A stretch of DNA of 64,000 bases. Source: Tamarix chinensis (taxonomy: Eukaryota; Streptophyta; Magnoliopsida; Caryophyllales; Tamaricaceae). Made by a program: the position numbers and the translations under genes. The stretch lies in the NCBI GenBank assembly GCA_030549775.1, contig CM060174.1, positions 92,644,132 to 92,708,131 of the forward strand, given 5' to 3'. Positions 1-12,332 of the stretch are shown piece after piece. Within the stretch, counting starts at the first letter, position 1, and the number at the start of each line of letters is the position of its first letter. Below the pieces are notes generated by a model. That model was not told where the DNA came from. It saw only the letters and a program-made list of their open reading frames with translations, and made no database searches.

Positions 1-257
1 ATGTAGTAAAATTATATAGTTTACTGATATGTTGTTAATTACTTTTGATGTTGTTATTTAACTTTATTATGGCGTCCTATTATATTAAAAACATTGTGAA
101 GTTTCCATTTTGTCTCAATTTTAAGTTTTAGCCTTAACATCTAGTATAAGCAGAATAATGATGTCTACTTGTGCTAGATGTGATAGTAATATCTTCATTT
201 AAATTTAGCTTCAACATTATTTTCTAAGTATTTTGTATTTTGAAAATTGGGGTGCTG

Positions 258-345
<88 letters not shown>
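258..345. repeat. (TGA)n microsatellite
   Basis: An uninterrupted run of about 29 TGA units is directly visible. It lies in noncoding DNA about 1.9 kb upstream of the Tubby-like start codon. A perfect array of this length is expected to be length-polymorphic. Confidence 0.97.
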
Positions 346-682
346 ATCTGTAATCTAATATGATATTAAAATAAAGTGAAGATAATGAAGGCTTATTAGT
401 TTTATTTCATTTATTGTTATATAGGTTGTATATTTTTATTTACATAAAATTTTATTGATAAGATAGTTTATTGGTGTTTGTGTATTAATTTATATGAGAT
501 AACATGATATCTTTGCTGATTAAATTTGACTTTAATTTGGATCAAGTTTAAAATTATGCCTAGATATGGGTTGAGTTATTTTAAGTTGGATAAGCTCAGA
601 TCGAATCAATATTGAATTTTTGTTTAGGGTATGAATTGTGTTCGAATTCTTATAGAGTTAGATTATTTCTGATAAAAATTAG

Positions 683-887
683 TAGGATTGTAAATGAATA
701 GAGCCGACTCATGAACTTTTTAGACTCGACGTGACTCATTTATTTAGTTAAACGAGTCTAAAATAAGATTTTATCTTATTTACAATGTAAAAGCTCGTGA
801 GCTCGAATTATTTACCACAAAAGCTTGCGAGCCGAACTTGAACGTCATATTTACGCTCGTTTATTAAATGAATCGAATGCAAGCCTA
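683..887. mobile_element. Possible decayed MITE (hAT-like ends)
   Basis: The left end reads TAGGATTGTAAATGAATAG. The reverse complement of the right end reads TAGGCTTGCATTCGATTC, so the ends form an imperfect inverted repeat. Inside are GAGCC/GAGCTCG/CTCGT words typical of small plant hAT derivatives. The 8 bases on the two sides (AAAATTAG and CTCCAATT) do not match, so no target-site duplication supports the borders. The assignment rests on end symmetry alone. Confidence 0.35.
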
Positions 888-1739
888 CTCCAATTCGACT
901 CATCTCATTTACTATTTTATAAATCATTATTAAGTTAATTAAATTTGGATTAAATTTAAATTATTTTAAAATTTTAGATTAAAATTATATTTATTTTTTT
1001 AAATCTGAAATAAATTTTAGATCCTATTATTTAGATGTGATTACTGATTACTCATATGGAGCCGGCTTTATCATATCCAAATGCAAGTACTACTGTGGGG
1101 CAAAAATTCAATCACACATGTTACCTTACAAACAGCAAATGACACGTCAAAACTGTTACAAGCAAACCCACACAAAGACCTCACATTTATTCATTAATTA
1201 TTTATCCATTATATGGAGACTGACAAAAATAGTGAACGGAGGTTTAAAAGTTTTTTTGGGGCAAAACAGGAAAAAACGAAACGGGGAAAATCAGGATCCC
1301 AAAAAAAGAGAAGAAGAGAATAGCTTGGCGGTGGCAGTGGCGGTGGCGGTGGGTGTTATGGTACCCCCTTGGCGTTGGCTATATCCACAGCGGAAGCGGC
1401 TACTTTTCTGTTGGTAGACACGGCGGAAGAAGAAATAGCTGCTTTTGCTGTTGATTTTATTAAACGAAAATCCATCTGCTTTGTTTAAATTGGTTGTGGT
1501 CCGTGTGGTGATAGCCATTGCAAGGGGGAGAACCTGGAAAAAACTGGAAGACCCACTTTGTGATATGAGACATTTCACAAAGTGACATAATTTTTTCTCC
1601 TTTTTCTGTTTTTTGGGAGGCGGCATTATTTTTTTTTCATCTTCTTCCCCTTGTTGCTTTCTGGGTTCTTTTCCTTATTTCTTTCTTAAAAAATTATTTT
1701 GCGTTTTTGTTTTGTCCTAGACATTGGTCATTGTAAAAC

Positions 1740-2220
1740 ACCTCCCTTTCCCCCAAAATCCACCACCTCCTCCTCCTCTTTCTCTGCCAACGTACCCTTG
1801 TTAGACGCACGCACGCACCTCTCTTCCCTTCAAATTCTCGGAATATCTGGGGCCTGCCGGTGAACGGAAATCTTGCTCCTGGTAATAATATTGTTGATTT
1901 CTCTCTGCATTTGTTTTTTCTATCTTTTTGTTATGATGAAAATTTATTTTACCCAATATTCTCGCCGTCTTATTGTTCGACAAATTCAGTTTGGGCCTAC
2001 TTTCTTTTATCCGTTATAAATTAGCTATATGATTTTTGAGGTCAATAAGAGTCCAATGAGGTCAAATTCGTTCAAAAGTTTGATCTATTTATTAAGTGGG
2101 AAAGGAGGACATGGTGTCCTGGGAAGATATGTAGTTTGATTTATTCTGTTATATAGATTTCATTTCATCTTGTTTGATCTACCGCAGCCCGAAAAGATAA
2201 ACTTTATCCCAAACTGAAGG
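1740..2220 (+). promoter_or_regulatory. Likely 5' leader with an intron for the Tubby-like gene
   Basis: A pyrimidine-rich leader (CTCCTCCTCCTCTTTCTCTG, near 1765-1787) is followed by a plausible donor (CCTG/GTAATA, intron from 1882) and acceptor (ACCGCAG/CCC, ending 2187). This leaves a 33-base exon stretch before the ATG at 2221. Leader introns are common in plant Tubby-like genes. The transcription start and the splice sites are inferred from sequence only. Confidence 0.45.
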
Positions 2221-3917
2221 ATGCCAATGCAATTCAAATCATTAGTGAGAGAGCTTAGAGGGATTCGAAATAGAAGCAGAAAGGGTATGAACAGGTCTCA
2301 TATAGCACCAGAGGGATGTTTATCTCATTCTTCTGAAACAACACAAGAGGAGGAACAAGAACAAAGCCAATGGGCGAACATGCCTCCTGAATTACTTCAT
2401 GATATTATTAAGCGAATTGAATCGGCCGAAACAACTTGGCCTGCACGTAGAGATGTTGTTGTATGTGCTGCTGTCTGTAAGTTATGGAGAGATATTGTTG
2501 CAGAGATTGCTAAGACTCCTGAACAATGTGGGCTTATCACATTCCCCATTTCCCTCAAGCAGGTAAAACATAGATCAACACCGCTTGTTGTAGTAGTTGT
2601 TTCGCGGTCCTTAGTTTTTTTTTTGGTCGTTTAAAATATGATGTGATCCCTGTTTTTGTCGCTCCTAATTTAGCTGATTGAATCTGATTGTTGTTATATT
2701 CTGATGGTATTATAATATCAGCCTGGACCAAGAGAACATCCCATTCAATGTTTTATTAAGAGGGAACGAACCACTTCCACCTACAAACTGTATCTGGGTC
2801 TTAGTCCTGGTAAGTGGTCCTGTTTCATATGGATTTATTTTGTTTTTTAAAGGTTCGGGTTGTGTGGGGGATTGAAACTGGGCGATTAAAGCTGTAATGG
2901 GAGTTAGATGGATCTAGTTATTTTATGGCCTGCCTTGAATTCTAATTTAGTCGCGTATTTGGGAATATATAGACCGATTTCATCACTCTATCCTGGATCT
3001 TGTCTCAGCCTTATCTGTTGAAGACAGCAAATTATTGCTGACAGCAAGAAAGATCAGAAGAGCAACCTGCATAGATTTTGTAATTTCCTTGGCATCAGAT
3101 GATTTCTCACGAGCTAGCTCAAACTGTGTTGGAAAATTGAGGTATCCCCAGTACAACTATTGAGAAAGCAGCTTTCAATATTGTAAAAACTCTGGGTTTC
3201 AATGATCCAATGATTTCTGACTTCTCACTCTTCATATCAAGCAGGTCAAATTTTCTTGGAACAAAGTTCACTATCTACGACAGTCAGCCACCTCTGGACA
3301 CTTCTGCCCAATCGAACCATAAGTCTCATCGCAGGATCCATTCTAGACAAGTATCGCCAAGGTTATTTGCTGGGAGTTATGATGTAGGCTCCATTTCCTA
3401 TGAGCTAAACGTTCTACGTACTAGAGGCCCGAGGAGGATGCACTGCACAATGTACTCAATCCCTATGGCTTCGCTTCAGGAAGGTGGCACCGCCCCAACC
3501 CCTATGACTTTCACCAAGTCTGTTGATGAACAACCAGCCTCATTATCGGTTCCTAAAGAAAAGAGTGCCACTAGTGGATTTGGACATAATTGCTCATCTG
3601 ATTCTGCAGAGAGGGTTAGTGGAACCAAAGATCCCCTTGTTCTAAAAAATAAAGCTCCTAGATGGCATGAGCAGCTGCAGTGCTGGTGCTTAAACTTCAA
3701 AGGACGTGTTACAGTGGCGTCCGTTAAGAATTTTCAGCTCGTGGCAGCTGTAGATCCTTCTCATAATGTTCCAACAGCAGAACAAGAGAGAGTTATTCTG
3801 CAGTTTGGGAAAATAGGAAAAGATATTTTCACTATGGACTATCGCTATCCGCTGACAGCCTTCCAAGCTTTTGCTATCTGCCTGAGCAGTTTTGATACAA
3901 AACCAGCCTGTGAATGA
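2221..3917 (+). CDS. Tubby-like F-box protein (TLP)
   Basis: Four coding exons are supported by consensus splice sites and continuous homology: 2221-2562, 2722-2809, 3009-3141 and 3245-3917, giving 411 residues, normal for plant TLPs. Residues about 51-106 are the F-box ([18 protein letters not shown], then [14 protein letters not shown]), which in this family recruits SKP1/ASK subunits of an SCF ubiquitin ligase. From about residue 115 to the end is the Tubby domain, with the family hallmarks [46 protein letters not shown] and the C-terminal [15 protein letters not shown]. Tubby domains bind PIP2 at the plasma membrane; plant TLPs are linked to stress and ABA responses. The N-terminus ([12 protein letters not shown]) is the usual TLP start, which supports the chosen ATG. 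The gene looks intact. Which TLP paralogue it is cannot be settled here. Confidence 0.95.
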
Positions 3918-4437
3918 TGAATACTCACTCCTCTATCTGCAATGACAATGAATTTCTTTGGCAAGATTGAAATGTACATAATGTCCACTCAGAGCGCTAA
4001 TAGATTTTGATTTCTTATGATTGATATTCTATTATAGCTCAGTTTCTTAACCTGCTGTTCTGGTAATGGCGAAACTGCATTAATTTAAGAAGTCATTTAT
4101 TGGTTGCGAAATCTATGTAAGTTTAAATTTTATGCCATGTTGCATATCATTATGAGGTATGGTGCTTCAAGATCACCTTTGGTGCTGTGTGTGTGTCGTT
4201 TCTTCTGCACAATCCATTTACTGTAGAAATAAATGTCTTATTATGCTCATTTGCACATACAATCTTTATTTTGCAACAGAGATGTTCCAGTGGATGACAT
4301 TTGCATCCGTATTTTTGCACAACCATAGCATATCATGTGTGTATAAATGTTTGCTGCAGTGCTTCTCATAAAATATCCGTATTGTTCTCTTTGGTCTTGT
4401 CTTTGCATCCATAGTGACAACCATGATGTCGAGGTTT
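3918..4437. other. 3' region between convergent genes
   Basis: This 520-bp AT-rich spacer separates the stop codon of the Tubby-like gene (+) from the stop codon of the proline-rich gene (-). It must hold both 3' untranslated regions and polyadenylation signals. Several AATAAA/AATTAAT-type words are present. No further gene is seen; a 70-codon frame at 4159-4371 has no recognisable features. Confidence 0.6.
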
Positions 4438-6285
4438 CTATGGATTATCTACATCAGAGTCACTTGATTCCACGAAGATGCCTTGGTAGCATCTTCTTCG
4501 AATGTTTGGTGAGTAAGTGAGATTTTCAGCTTGGGTGACATTGTATTCAGCCTTTCTTGCCTTGGATGTTTCTGTTTCCTTTCCCTGCGGGCGAGGTTCT
4601 ATTGGGTGCTGTAATAGAGAAAAGTGAATACCAGGGTCTCTTTCAGAAACAGAGCTGTTAAAAACAAGTGAGTTATTGACACTCTGTATATTGCTGTTCA
4701 TGTATGCCATTGTCTGTAAATCCTCTTGAGCTTCTGTAGCTTGGTCTTTTCTACCTCTGGATGTACCTTTGCCATCAGTTACTTTGGTGTTTCCATCTGG
4801 GTTGGTCTTGTATGCCCTGTGAATTTGGATGGACCCATCTCTTTTTCCAGGATCTGATCCTATCACCATGGACGCACCTCTATTTTCCCCAGCTAGGTTG
4901 ATTATGCTAATTTGCTTCTCATCGAGGGGTTGCTTAGCTTGTGTTACATCTAGGTTATTCACGAACTTTGATACATTTTCCTTGATCGCTCTCTGCAAAT
5001 GAGCTCTCTCCCCAGTACTCATGGGAGGTCTTTGCTGTGGTCTACTTACCTTTGAATATGCAGGGTCGACAGTTTCTACTGGTTTTTCTATGGTTGAATG
5101 GGTGGTTATCACGCCTTTCTTTTCAAATTTTCCGTCATTCAGTTCCTTGTGATCTTGTTCCTGTTGTTCCCCGAAGATAGTTTGTACCAGTGGATGCCCT
5201 CTTGGTTCGACTCCGTTACCTGAAAGCAATTTAGGTATCTCATGAATTTCTTTCTGCTGAGGTTCTCCAGATGCCAAGCCCTTAGCTCCTTCTTTAATAG
5301 CTTCTGGAACCGTCTTCCCTTCTTGAGCTGTCTTCCGTTCTTGAACTGCGTTCCCATCTTTTGCCTCCTCTAGCTTCCTCTCTGGTTCAGGAAGGGGCTT
5401 AGCAACTGTGGCATGTATCGCTGAAGTCACGGTCTGGGTCTCTGTCTCTGGTTTTACAACTGCTGTAGGTGCTGGTGCAGTCGGTATAATGGGGCGTGGG
5501 ATTTGTGATGGCTTTGTGGCATCAGATTGGTTACTTTTCTTAGCTGGATGTGTTAGCTGAGAGCCTTCTGCAAACTCTTGTGTTGCGCCAACCTTGGGTT
5601 GGGCTTCTTGTGAGGTTGGTGTTGGTTGAGGACTGTCCTTTTTTCTCGCTTCTTGTTGGGGCACAGATGGTGCTTGTTTATACGAAACAGCTGAAGATTG
5701 AGATTTTTCCTGAATGGCGGGTGCTTGGTTATCGGAAACAACTGGAGATTGAGATTTCTCCTGAACGGTAGGCTGCTTCTTTGATGGAGACGAGGTCTTT
5801 GCTTTTGGCTGTTCTTGAGGAGGTGGTGAAGATGATTTCAAAGTTTTTGATCGCCCAGCTGGCTGATTGACAGAAACAGCTGGAAGTTGAGATTCTTCTC
5901 CAGAAGTAGCTTGTTTCTTTGGTGAAGACTGGGGATTTGTTGTTGGCTGTCCTGGTGTGGGTGAAAAGGATGAGGGTTTAGTGGATCTTGACCTAGTTGA
6001 TTGGGAAGGTAAACGAGCTGGAGATGCAGGTTGAGATGCCGCACGAGATGGTGCTGCAGCAGCAGGCTGTGAGAGAGGTCGAGGCCCTGTTGCACGAGAT
6101 GATGAGGGTTGGTCTGACGCTTGGGGCTGAGCTGGGGCAGCCCCTGCAGGGCGAAATGGAGGCCGTGGTGCTGGAGTTGGAGGCGCATTTGATTGAGAGG
6201 TGGGTTGGGGCTCAGTTGCAGGTCGAGGAGATGGTGCTGAAAACCTAGGTAGCCGGAAGCGGAGTTGTGGCCTCGAATCTGACAT
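4438..6285 (-). CDS. Proline/serine/glutamine-rich plant protein, function unknown
   Basis: A single open frame of 615 codons runs without introns. Residues 1-300 are dominated by Pro, Ser, Ala and Gln with many basic residues. They contain SPKK-type and PPPQ motifs and two tandem 17-residue units (175-191 and 192-208, both starting QEKSQS). This composition predicts intrinsic disorder. The C-terminal ~120 residues are more complex: an Asn/Ser segment (AYMNSNIQSVNNSLVFNSS), then NLTYSPNIRRRCYQGIFVES and an acidic end (SSDSDVDNP). They look like the conserved part of an uncharacterised plant family. No signal peptide or membrane segment is seen, which argues against a cell-wall extensin. The length and biased but frame-consistent composition argue for a real gene. 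It is convergent with the Tubby-like gene. Confidence 0.75.
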   Translation of the reverse strand: MSDSRPQLRFRLPRFSAPSPRPATEPQPTSQSNAPPTPAPRPPFRPAGAAPAQPQASDQPSSSRATGPRPLSQPAAAAPSRAASQPASPARLPSQSTRSRSTKPSSFSPTPGQPTTNPQSSPKKQATSGEESQLPAVSVNQPAGRSKTLKSSSPPPQEQPKAKTSSPSKKQPTVQEKSQSPVVSDNQAPAIQEKSQSSAVSYKQAPSVPQQEARKKDSPQPTPTSQEAQPKVGATQEFAEGSQLTHPAKKSNQSDATKPSQIPRPIIPTAPAPTAVVKPETETQTVTSAIHATVAKPLPEPERKLEEAKDGNAVQERKTAQEGKTVPEAIKEGAKGLASGEPQQKEIHEIPKLLSGNGVEPRGHPLVQTIFGEQQEQDHKELNDGKFEKKGVITTHSTIEKPVETVDPAYSKVSRPQQRPPMSTGERAHLQRAIKENVSKFVNNLDVTQAKQPLDEKQISIINLAGENRGASMVIGSDPGKRDGSIQIHRAYKTNPDGNTKVTDGKGTSRGRKDQATEAQEDLQTMAYMNSNIQSVNNSLVFNSSVSERDPGIHFSLLQHPIEPRPQGKETETSKARKAEYNVTQAENLTYSPNIRRRCYQGIFVESSDSDVDNP

Positions 6286-9200
6286 GTCTGTTAGATTTAG
6301 TTGAAGGGCTTGATGCTTCTGATTGAATGCAAAGTTTGATATATATATATATATCTATATATATATATATGCGCGTGTGTATATATATAGGCTTTCCTTC
6401 GATAAATGTGGAAGATTGTTGTAGCTTTTTGGACATTAGAATTAGATAATTGGTTTCCTTTCTCTTGCAGGTAACAAGGGCTCTACTTGCAGGAATTTGG
6501 ATTCCCCGACCAGATTTTCCTTCTTAGCTAGGTCAAGCATATGCCCATGCATTGCCCTTTTATCTTTTTTTCAGAACAAGTTTCTACTTTATCATTCATG
6601 CGTTTGCATGGCCTCGGAATGTCCCTTTCATGTGAATCATGTTTTCTGTTGTTTGTTGATCATGTCGCTATATATATATATTCTATTGAATACTGAGATC
6701 TTTGTGGATTTATCTGTCCCCTCGGCTCCTATTAGAAGTTAAGCAATGATTTAGCAATTTTCATGCTAGAAAAGGTGAGGGTAACAATACTGCTTACTTT
6801 TGGGCTGGGCTAGCAGAGGATTGTTTCTTAAAGGCTTCAAAGAATACTACATGAGATGAGAGGGTATCTTTAGTTCTGACCAGCAGACTAATACCTCTTT
6901 CGTACCTACGTGTTTCATGATCGAATTCTCTCATGGATTATTATCAACGGCGCGTAAGACTAGTACGTCAACTAACCTGCAAGCTAATAAGGATGCGGCT
7001 TTGTTCGACCGGCCTTATCAAATTTTAGCGGTGATGTGTGTGAATGGGTCTGCACTAAAAATGGGGTTCGCGCTGGACTTTAAAATTTAAATTTTCAATT
7101 GGAACAGTTAGTCCGATTGATTCGGGACTAAAGAAAACCAATCCAGTCTGATTTCTCTTGTTTGTCCTGAAGGTTCCTCAACTTTTATTAAAGGAACACA
7201 TATTTTTAACCAACAAAAAAAAAATCAAATGCATGCCAACATTTGGGTATAGTTTTTATCATATATATATATATGTGTGTGTGTATATATATATAATATT
7301 TCGATCTGAATTTAGCCCAAAAATAAGTTTTTTCAACCTCATCTTTGTATTACATTTAGAAAATTTTGTTCTTTATATAGCTTTTGGTTTGGTTCTGTTT
7401 CACACCAATAACATCTATCAAATACTATAATACCTGTATTAGGTATTATTTCTACATTGGTTATGGCTTCCCCGCCGAATGCATATTGTCCACCTCATCT
7501 CTTACTCCAATTCTTTTGTTGGTTATTTTCCTTTAATCCTTTATCTAGTCCTATTATATTTTCTTAAGTATAATGTGTTAGATTTATGAGAAAAGTTGAA
7601 TATCTTACCCCCTTCTTTTCCTCCTCTTGGTGCGCCGCCCTATTGTTGTGGGTATGGCTTCTTTTCTTGTTTGAATTTTGTTAATTTTTTATATTCTCTT
7701 GTTATTTTATGTCTTGTAGTTTCTAATATTTGGGATTTTATATTTTAAGGAGAAGAAGAATGCTAGTTGACGGCTAGAGCTTTTGGAGGCTCTTACTCTT
7801 AATTTTATAATTCTTGCTTGGAAAGGAGGTGATTTATATATTCCTATTGAATGCGTGAAAAGTATGTGGTAGTATGTTAGGGTTTTTTTGTTATTATTTA
7901 TTGTTATATATATATTGTGTATTAGAATAAGGTTGAATGTCTTAAAGTAAATATGCGTGCCATGAGAGGATTCCTTGCTGAGACATTTTCTTACATTTTG
8001 AGCTTACCATTAGATTCCTCACATGTTTTATTTAAAATTTTATATATGGTATGTTTTGTATTGACCATGTATAAGGAGAATTGTAAATAATTTGAAATTT
8101 GTGTGCTCTAAGGGTAGTTATAATATTGTACATGGCAATTTATAATTTTTTAGCATGTATGTCTTGTATATAACTATGTACTATGATATGTTGAGTATGA
8201 AATGCATGTGAGACATGGTATGCTAAATACATGCATAAATAGGGTTTTGTGTGCTTTTTGTGCTTAAGTGTGAATCAAGGTCAAAATGATAATTTTTTCA
8301 CTTCTACACTTTTTTCCCAAAATTAAAACTTCATGTTAATATTTTTAATTTGATGATAGTTAGTAATACCATGATTTTTATTTAATTCTAATAATGTTTA
8401 AAATATGGCTAATAACGGAGGATCTTACCTTTAAGGACATTTTAGTTATTTATGATTAAATGTGCATAGGAATTGAATAATTAGATTAGGTTGGTGTATG
8501 GTAAACTATAGTGTTGGCCTTTAATTTGGCTGGATCATTGATGTATGCTATTATTATGTAGAGGTTTTTTTATGCAAATTTATGCCAAATGCTATGTTTT
8601 ATATGCCTTTTTGTTTGAGTTATAGTTTCTTTGCCAAGTATTGCATGTTTTATTGTTTTGAGGCTAAATGGAGCAAAAAGAGGATTGCAGATGACATTAG
8701 AATAAAAAATTCAAGTCGGGTGATAAGTAATTAGTTAGATTCATTCATACAAAAATGAGCTAAAATGAGATGCTTTGGACAAAAATATAAGCAACAATGG
8801 TTGAGAATGCATGGTTCATCAAGAATATGAATACATGTGTAAGAAGAATCAATACTTGGAAATTGGTTGAGAATTAATAATTTGTAAACATGTCAAAAAT
8901 GAAAGTTGTAGAACTCTTCTTCATATTTCCAGCACACTTTAAATTATCTCATTTAGAGCTCAAACAAAGAATTTATGGTAAAAATACCAAAAGTTATCAG
9001 AGTGGAAGAGAAATGCTAAAATAGATGCCAAAATTCACGCATGAGTTGAACTAGCAAATTTCACCCTTTAACAATTGATGTTGTGCATTACAGCTTTTAT
9101 TATTGGAACTGCTAGTACTCTCACCCTCATTTTGGCTTATGTGTTATAATGAACACATATGAGAGATGCCAAAATTCAACTCAAACAGTTGCTTTACAAT

Positions 9201-10265
9201 AATAGTCCCCATTTGGGATAAGTAAATGAATAAATTTACATATTTGAGATAAATTGACAAGCAACATTATATTCATAGAATTCAATATACAAGGAGTTTA
9301 TCTTCCTACTCTTCATCCATGCATATACCTAGAATTGAACAAAATACAATGAATTGTAAACAATGATGTTTAAGATGGGAATGCAGGAGTGATCTGTGAG
9401 TGATACTAGTATTTATAGCATAAATAAATGTGTATAGAATATTATGGAGGTTAAAATTTAATATTGTCGTTATTCTCTACCTTTCTCTATAAGATTTTCC
9501 TAAACCATCGTCGATATCCTATGTACAACTATTAGATTTTTCATTCAAACTACCAAGTTGTTGACTATTTATGAAGTTATAAGATGGCTAATAACCACCG
9601 TGGTTCATTAAATAAAATTTTAAAACATTTTTGGGTTGATTTAGAAGTAAAAACTATGTAAATTAATTAAAATTTATGAACATAAATTTAAAAATACACG
9701 AGAACATAGATATGCTCGTAACTGTATTATATCTTAGTCGATTACAAACAAATTTTACATTTGGGACAAATTGATAAAAATGATCATTGTGACAAGTGGT
9801 TGAGTCTTTGAGAAGCCCGACCTTGGGTGGAAACTAGACATACCTTCCTCTGTTAGCTCTACATAAATAGAAGCCTGTAATTTGGAAGAAAAAAGAATAG
9901 AAAGATTAAAGTCTCGGTTATGTTTGGAACAAATTGGCAAACAATTGATAATGTTATACAACCACATCATATTTATTTATTGCATATGAAAGAATAAAAC
10001 TCCTCTTCCTCTGTGTCATACTATAAAAAAATCAATTGAAGGATGAGCAAAGAATAGACTAGCAAATGAGATTTGATTCTCAAAGACATGGAGGAGGACG
10101 AGCGGTATTTATAATATAAAATATAAAATTAATTTTTTGAAACTAAATATAGGAGTAAATAATATCTAAAAGTTCAACTTCTAATAAGAAAGATACTATA
10201 ATAGTCACTAAAGTACATAGAGGTTACAAGGTGGTTGCAATTAACAATTGATGTTATAAATATAT
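6286..10265. other. Gene-free interval with LTR-like remnants
   Basis: No gene is recognised. Positions 6341-6395 and 7261-7295 are TA/TG microsatellites; the first lies in the likely leader of the proline-rich gene. The stretch of about 7740-8560 shares phrases with the inside of the LTR at 34093-37940, such as an ATTCTTGCTTGGA word followed by a purine-rich stretch, and GCATGTAT-rich DNA. It is probably a decayed LTR fragment. Around 9180-9640 and 9740-10260 related phrases recur (ATTTGNGAYAAATTGA, GGTTACAAGGTGGTTG and similar), suggesting an old internal duplication. The 71-codon reverse frame at 9755-9970 lies in this repeat and is not a convincing gene. Confidence 0.45.
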
Positions 10266-10689
10266 TGAAATGCCCCGAAAAATTCTAATCTTAAATATTA
10301 TATTTAAATGAGGTTTTATCGTAAAGATTAATTAAATAAATTATTTTAATTAAAATAAAAGGAAATTAATTAGGGAAAATCAAGAATAAATTTATAAGTA
10401 TGTTAATTAAGAGAAATTGGGTATTTTAGCTAATTAAGGATTTGTATTTTAGAAATTAACTAAATAAATTATTTTATTTAAAATAATGAGGAGAAAATAG
10501 TTTCAAATTAATGTTAATTTTATAAATAAATTAATGGAAGAAAATTAGGGTGTTTTGCTAATTAAAATGGAATTTATGGATAATATTTTAAATATCCTAA
10601 TTTAGCCTAAAAAGGGATTTAAATATTATTTTATTTAAATATTATTATTTTTAAATATCCTAAATATTTAGATTAATTTAATTGGGCCT

Positions 10690-10800
10690 AACCTATTTTA
10701 TTTCTCCTTTCCTTTTTCCCTTTTTCTTTTTCTTTCTTCCTTTTTCCTTTTCTTTTTCTTTCTTTTTCTTCTTTTTCTTTTTCCTCTTCTTCTCGCCGAA
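10690..10800 (+). repeat. Long pyrimidine (TTTC/TTTTTC) tract inside the LTR
   Basis: About 110 bases are almost entirely T and C on the plus strand, followed directly by the GC-rich block (CGCCGAACTGGGCCAGC). A purine-rich counterpart appears on the plus strand at 44250-44300, inside an inverted relative of this LTR. The tract is therefore a conserved feature of the family. It could form unusual DNA structure or lie in a leader or promoter, but that is inference. The open frames here are low-complexity artefacts. Confidence 0.85.
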
Positions 10801-12289
10801 CTGGGCCAGCTCGCGACCCAGTTCCCCTTTTTCTTTTCTTCTTCTTCTTCGGCACGGCCCAGCCCGCGCGGCGCCCTTCGTCGCCCTTCCAACGCTGAGT
10901 TTTGGCTCCGTTTCCTCCGAAGCTCGTCGTTTCATTTAAAACCTTACCTCGTCGCGCCCGACCGGCCCGGTTCTTCCTTTATCTTTTCTTTCCCGGCCGA
11001 CCCGACCGCCTCCCTCTCTTCTTCCTTCTTCCTCCTTCCTCCTCCGTCGACGCTGCTGCACCTTTCGACCTCATTAATGGCTTCTCCAGCTACGGTGAAT
11101 AATACCGGCCGTTTCTTGTCTCATTATCTTCCTCTTAACTCCAGAAATAACTTCATATAATTATTTGGCGTTAACTCTCGGCCGTTTCTCCTCCCCAACC
11201 TCTCGAAATTTCGAGCAAACCAAACGATGGCCCGACAGTTTTCTGCCACCGGCCACCCAAATTATTGCATTTAAAACTTCCATGTCGACCTCCAGCTCCT
11301 CTTTATCCATTCCAACATCTATAAATAGCCTTGTTATAGGAGTTTTTAGAATTTTTCTTTCCCGAAACCCTAAGCCCGAGCTGCTGATCACCGAGACTTT
11401 AGACGCCGTTTCCTCCGCCGATAGCCAACTTCAACGCCACCGCCGCATGCCAAATTATTCCCTGCAGCGTCCTATAATTAACTAAACCATTCTAACCTCT
11501 CGATTCTTCTTGCACGAGCCTCCATAGCCGTGCCAAGTTGGATGCTCGTTCTCGCCGGAATTTTGGCCCCGAAGCCTTAAACCGCCTTCCACCGCCGTGC
11601 GCCGCCACCTTTGGCTGCACCACCACCATCATTTTGTCCCTCTCCTCCTGGGAAACAATAAACACCTCTTATATCACCTCAATTCTCCCTATCTTTTTCC
11701 TAACATCCATCTTTTCCCTTTTTCTTCTAATTTTCCGGCCGCCGCCGTGAACCACCGCCAGTGCCACCTATCCCCACCAGCTTAAGGTTGAACCCTAGAC
11801 CCTCTCAACCATTTTCCATATTATTATAAGCCTTGATTTAATTTATTTCAATTATTTGCATATAATTACCATTATTATTATTCTTAATATTTATATTCTT
11901 AATATGTTTTATTATTATTTGATGAGAAATTTTATTCTGAATTGTACTTGCAGGGTGGAGAGTGGTAATAAAACAATATTATAGTTAGTTTCGAATTTTA
12001 AGTTATTAATTGAATTATTATGGGATTATTATCATTATTATTATTATTATAATTATTAGAATAATTATTATTATCATTTTATTAATTATTCTGGAAAATC
12101 TTAGGCCCTAATTTTGTATTAACATTTGCACTTATTTATTTAGTATTATTGTTTATATTGTTCTTATAACTATTAATAATAATATTATCACTATCTTTAT
12201 TATTTTAATATTATTATATATGTTATTAATTTCATTATTAATAATTAAATAAATGTTAAGTCATTATCTATTTGAAAACTTATATTTTA

Positions 12290-12332
<43 letters not shown>

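Larger units (their letters stand above)
1..1739. other. Upstream noncoding region of the Tubby-like gene
   Basis: No convincing coding sequence is visible. The DNA is AT-rich to about position 1100, then rises in GC. It contains a GGC/GGT-rich stretch near 1325-1365 and pyrimidine-rich tracts near 1620-1800 that look like plant promoter and leader DNA. A trinucleotide microsatellite and a small inverted-repeat element are listed separately. The short open frames in this stretch have low-complexity translations and no recognisable domain. Confidence 0.5.

Noticed and set aside
258..345. CRISPR-like or regulatory array
   Set aside because: It is a simple TGA microsatellite without spacers; no CRISPR is expected in a plant nuclear genome.
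10682..11102. Overlapping frames on both strands (Phe/Ser-rich; Lys/Glu-rich)
   Set aside because: They are translations of a pyrimidine tract and a GC-rich LTR block and show no domain.
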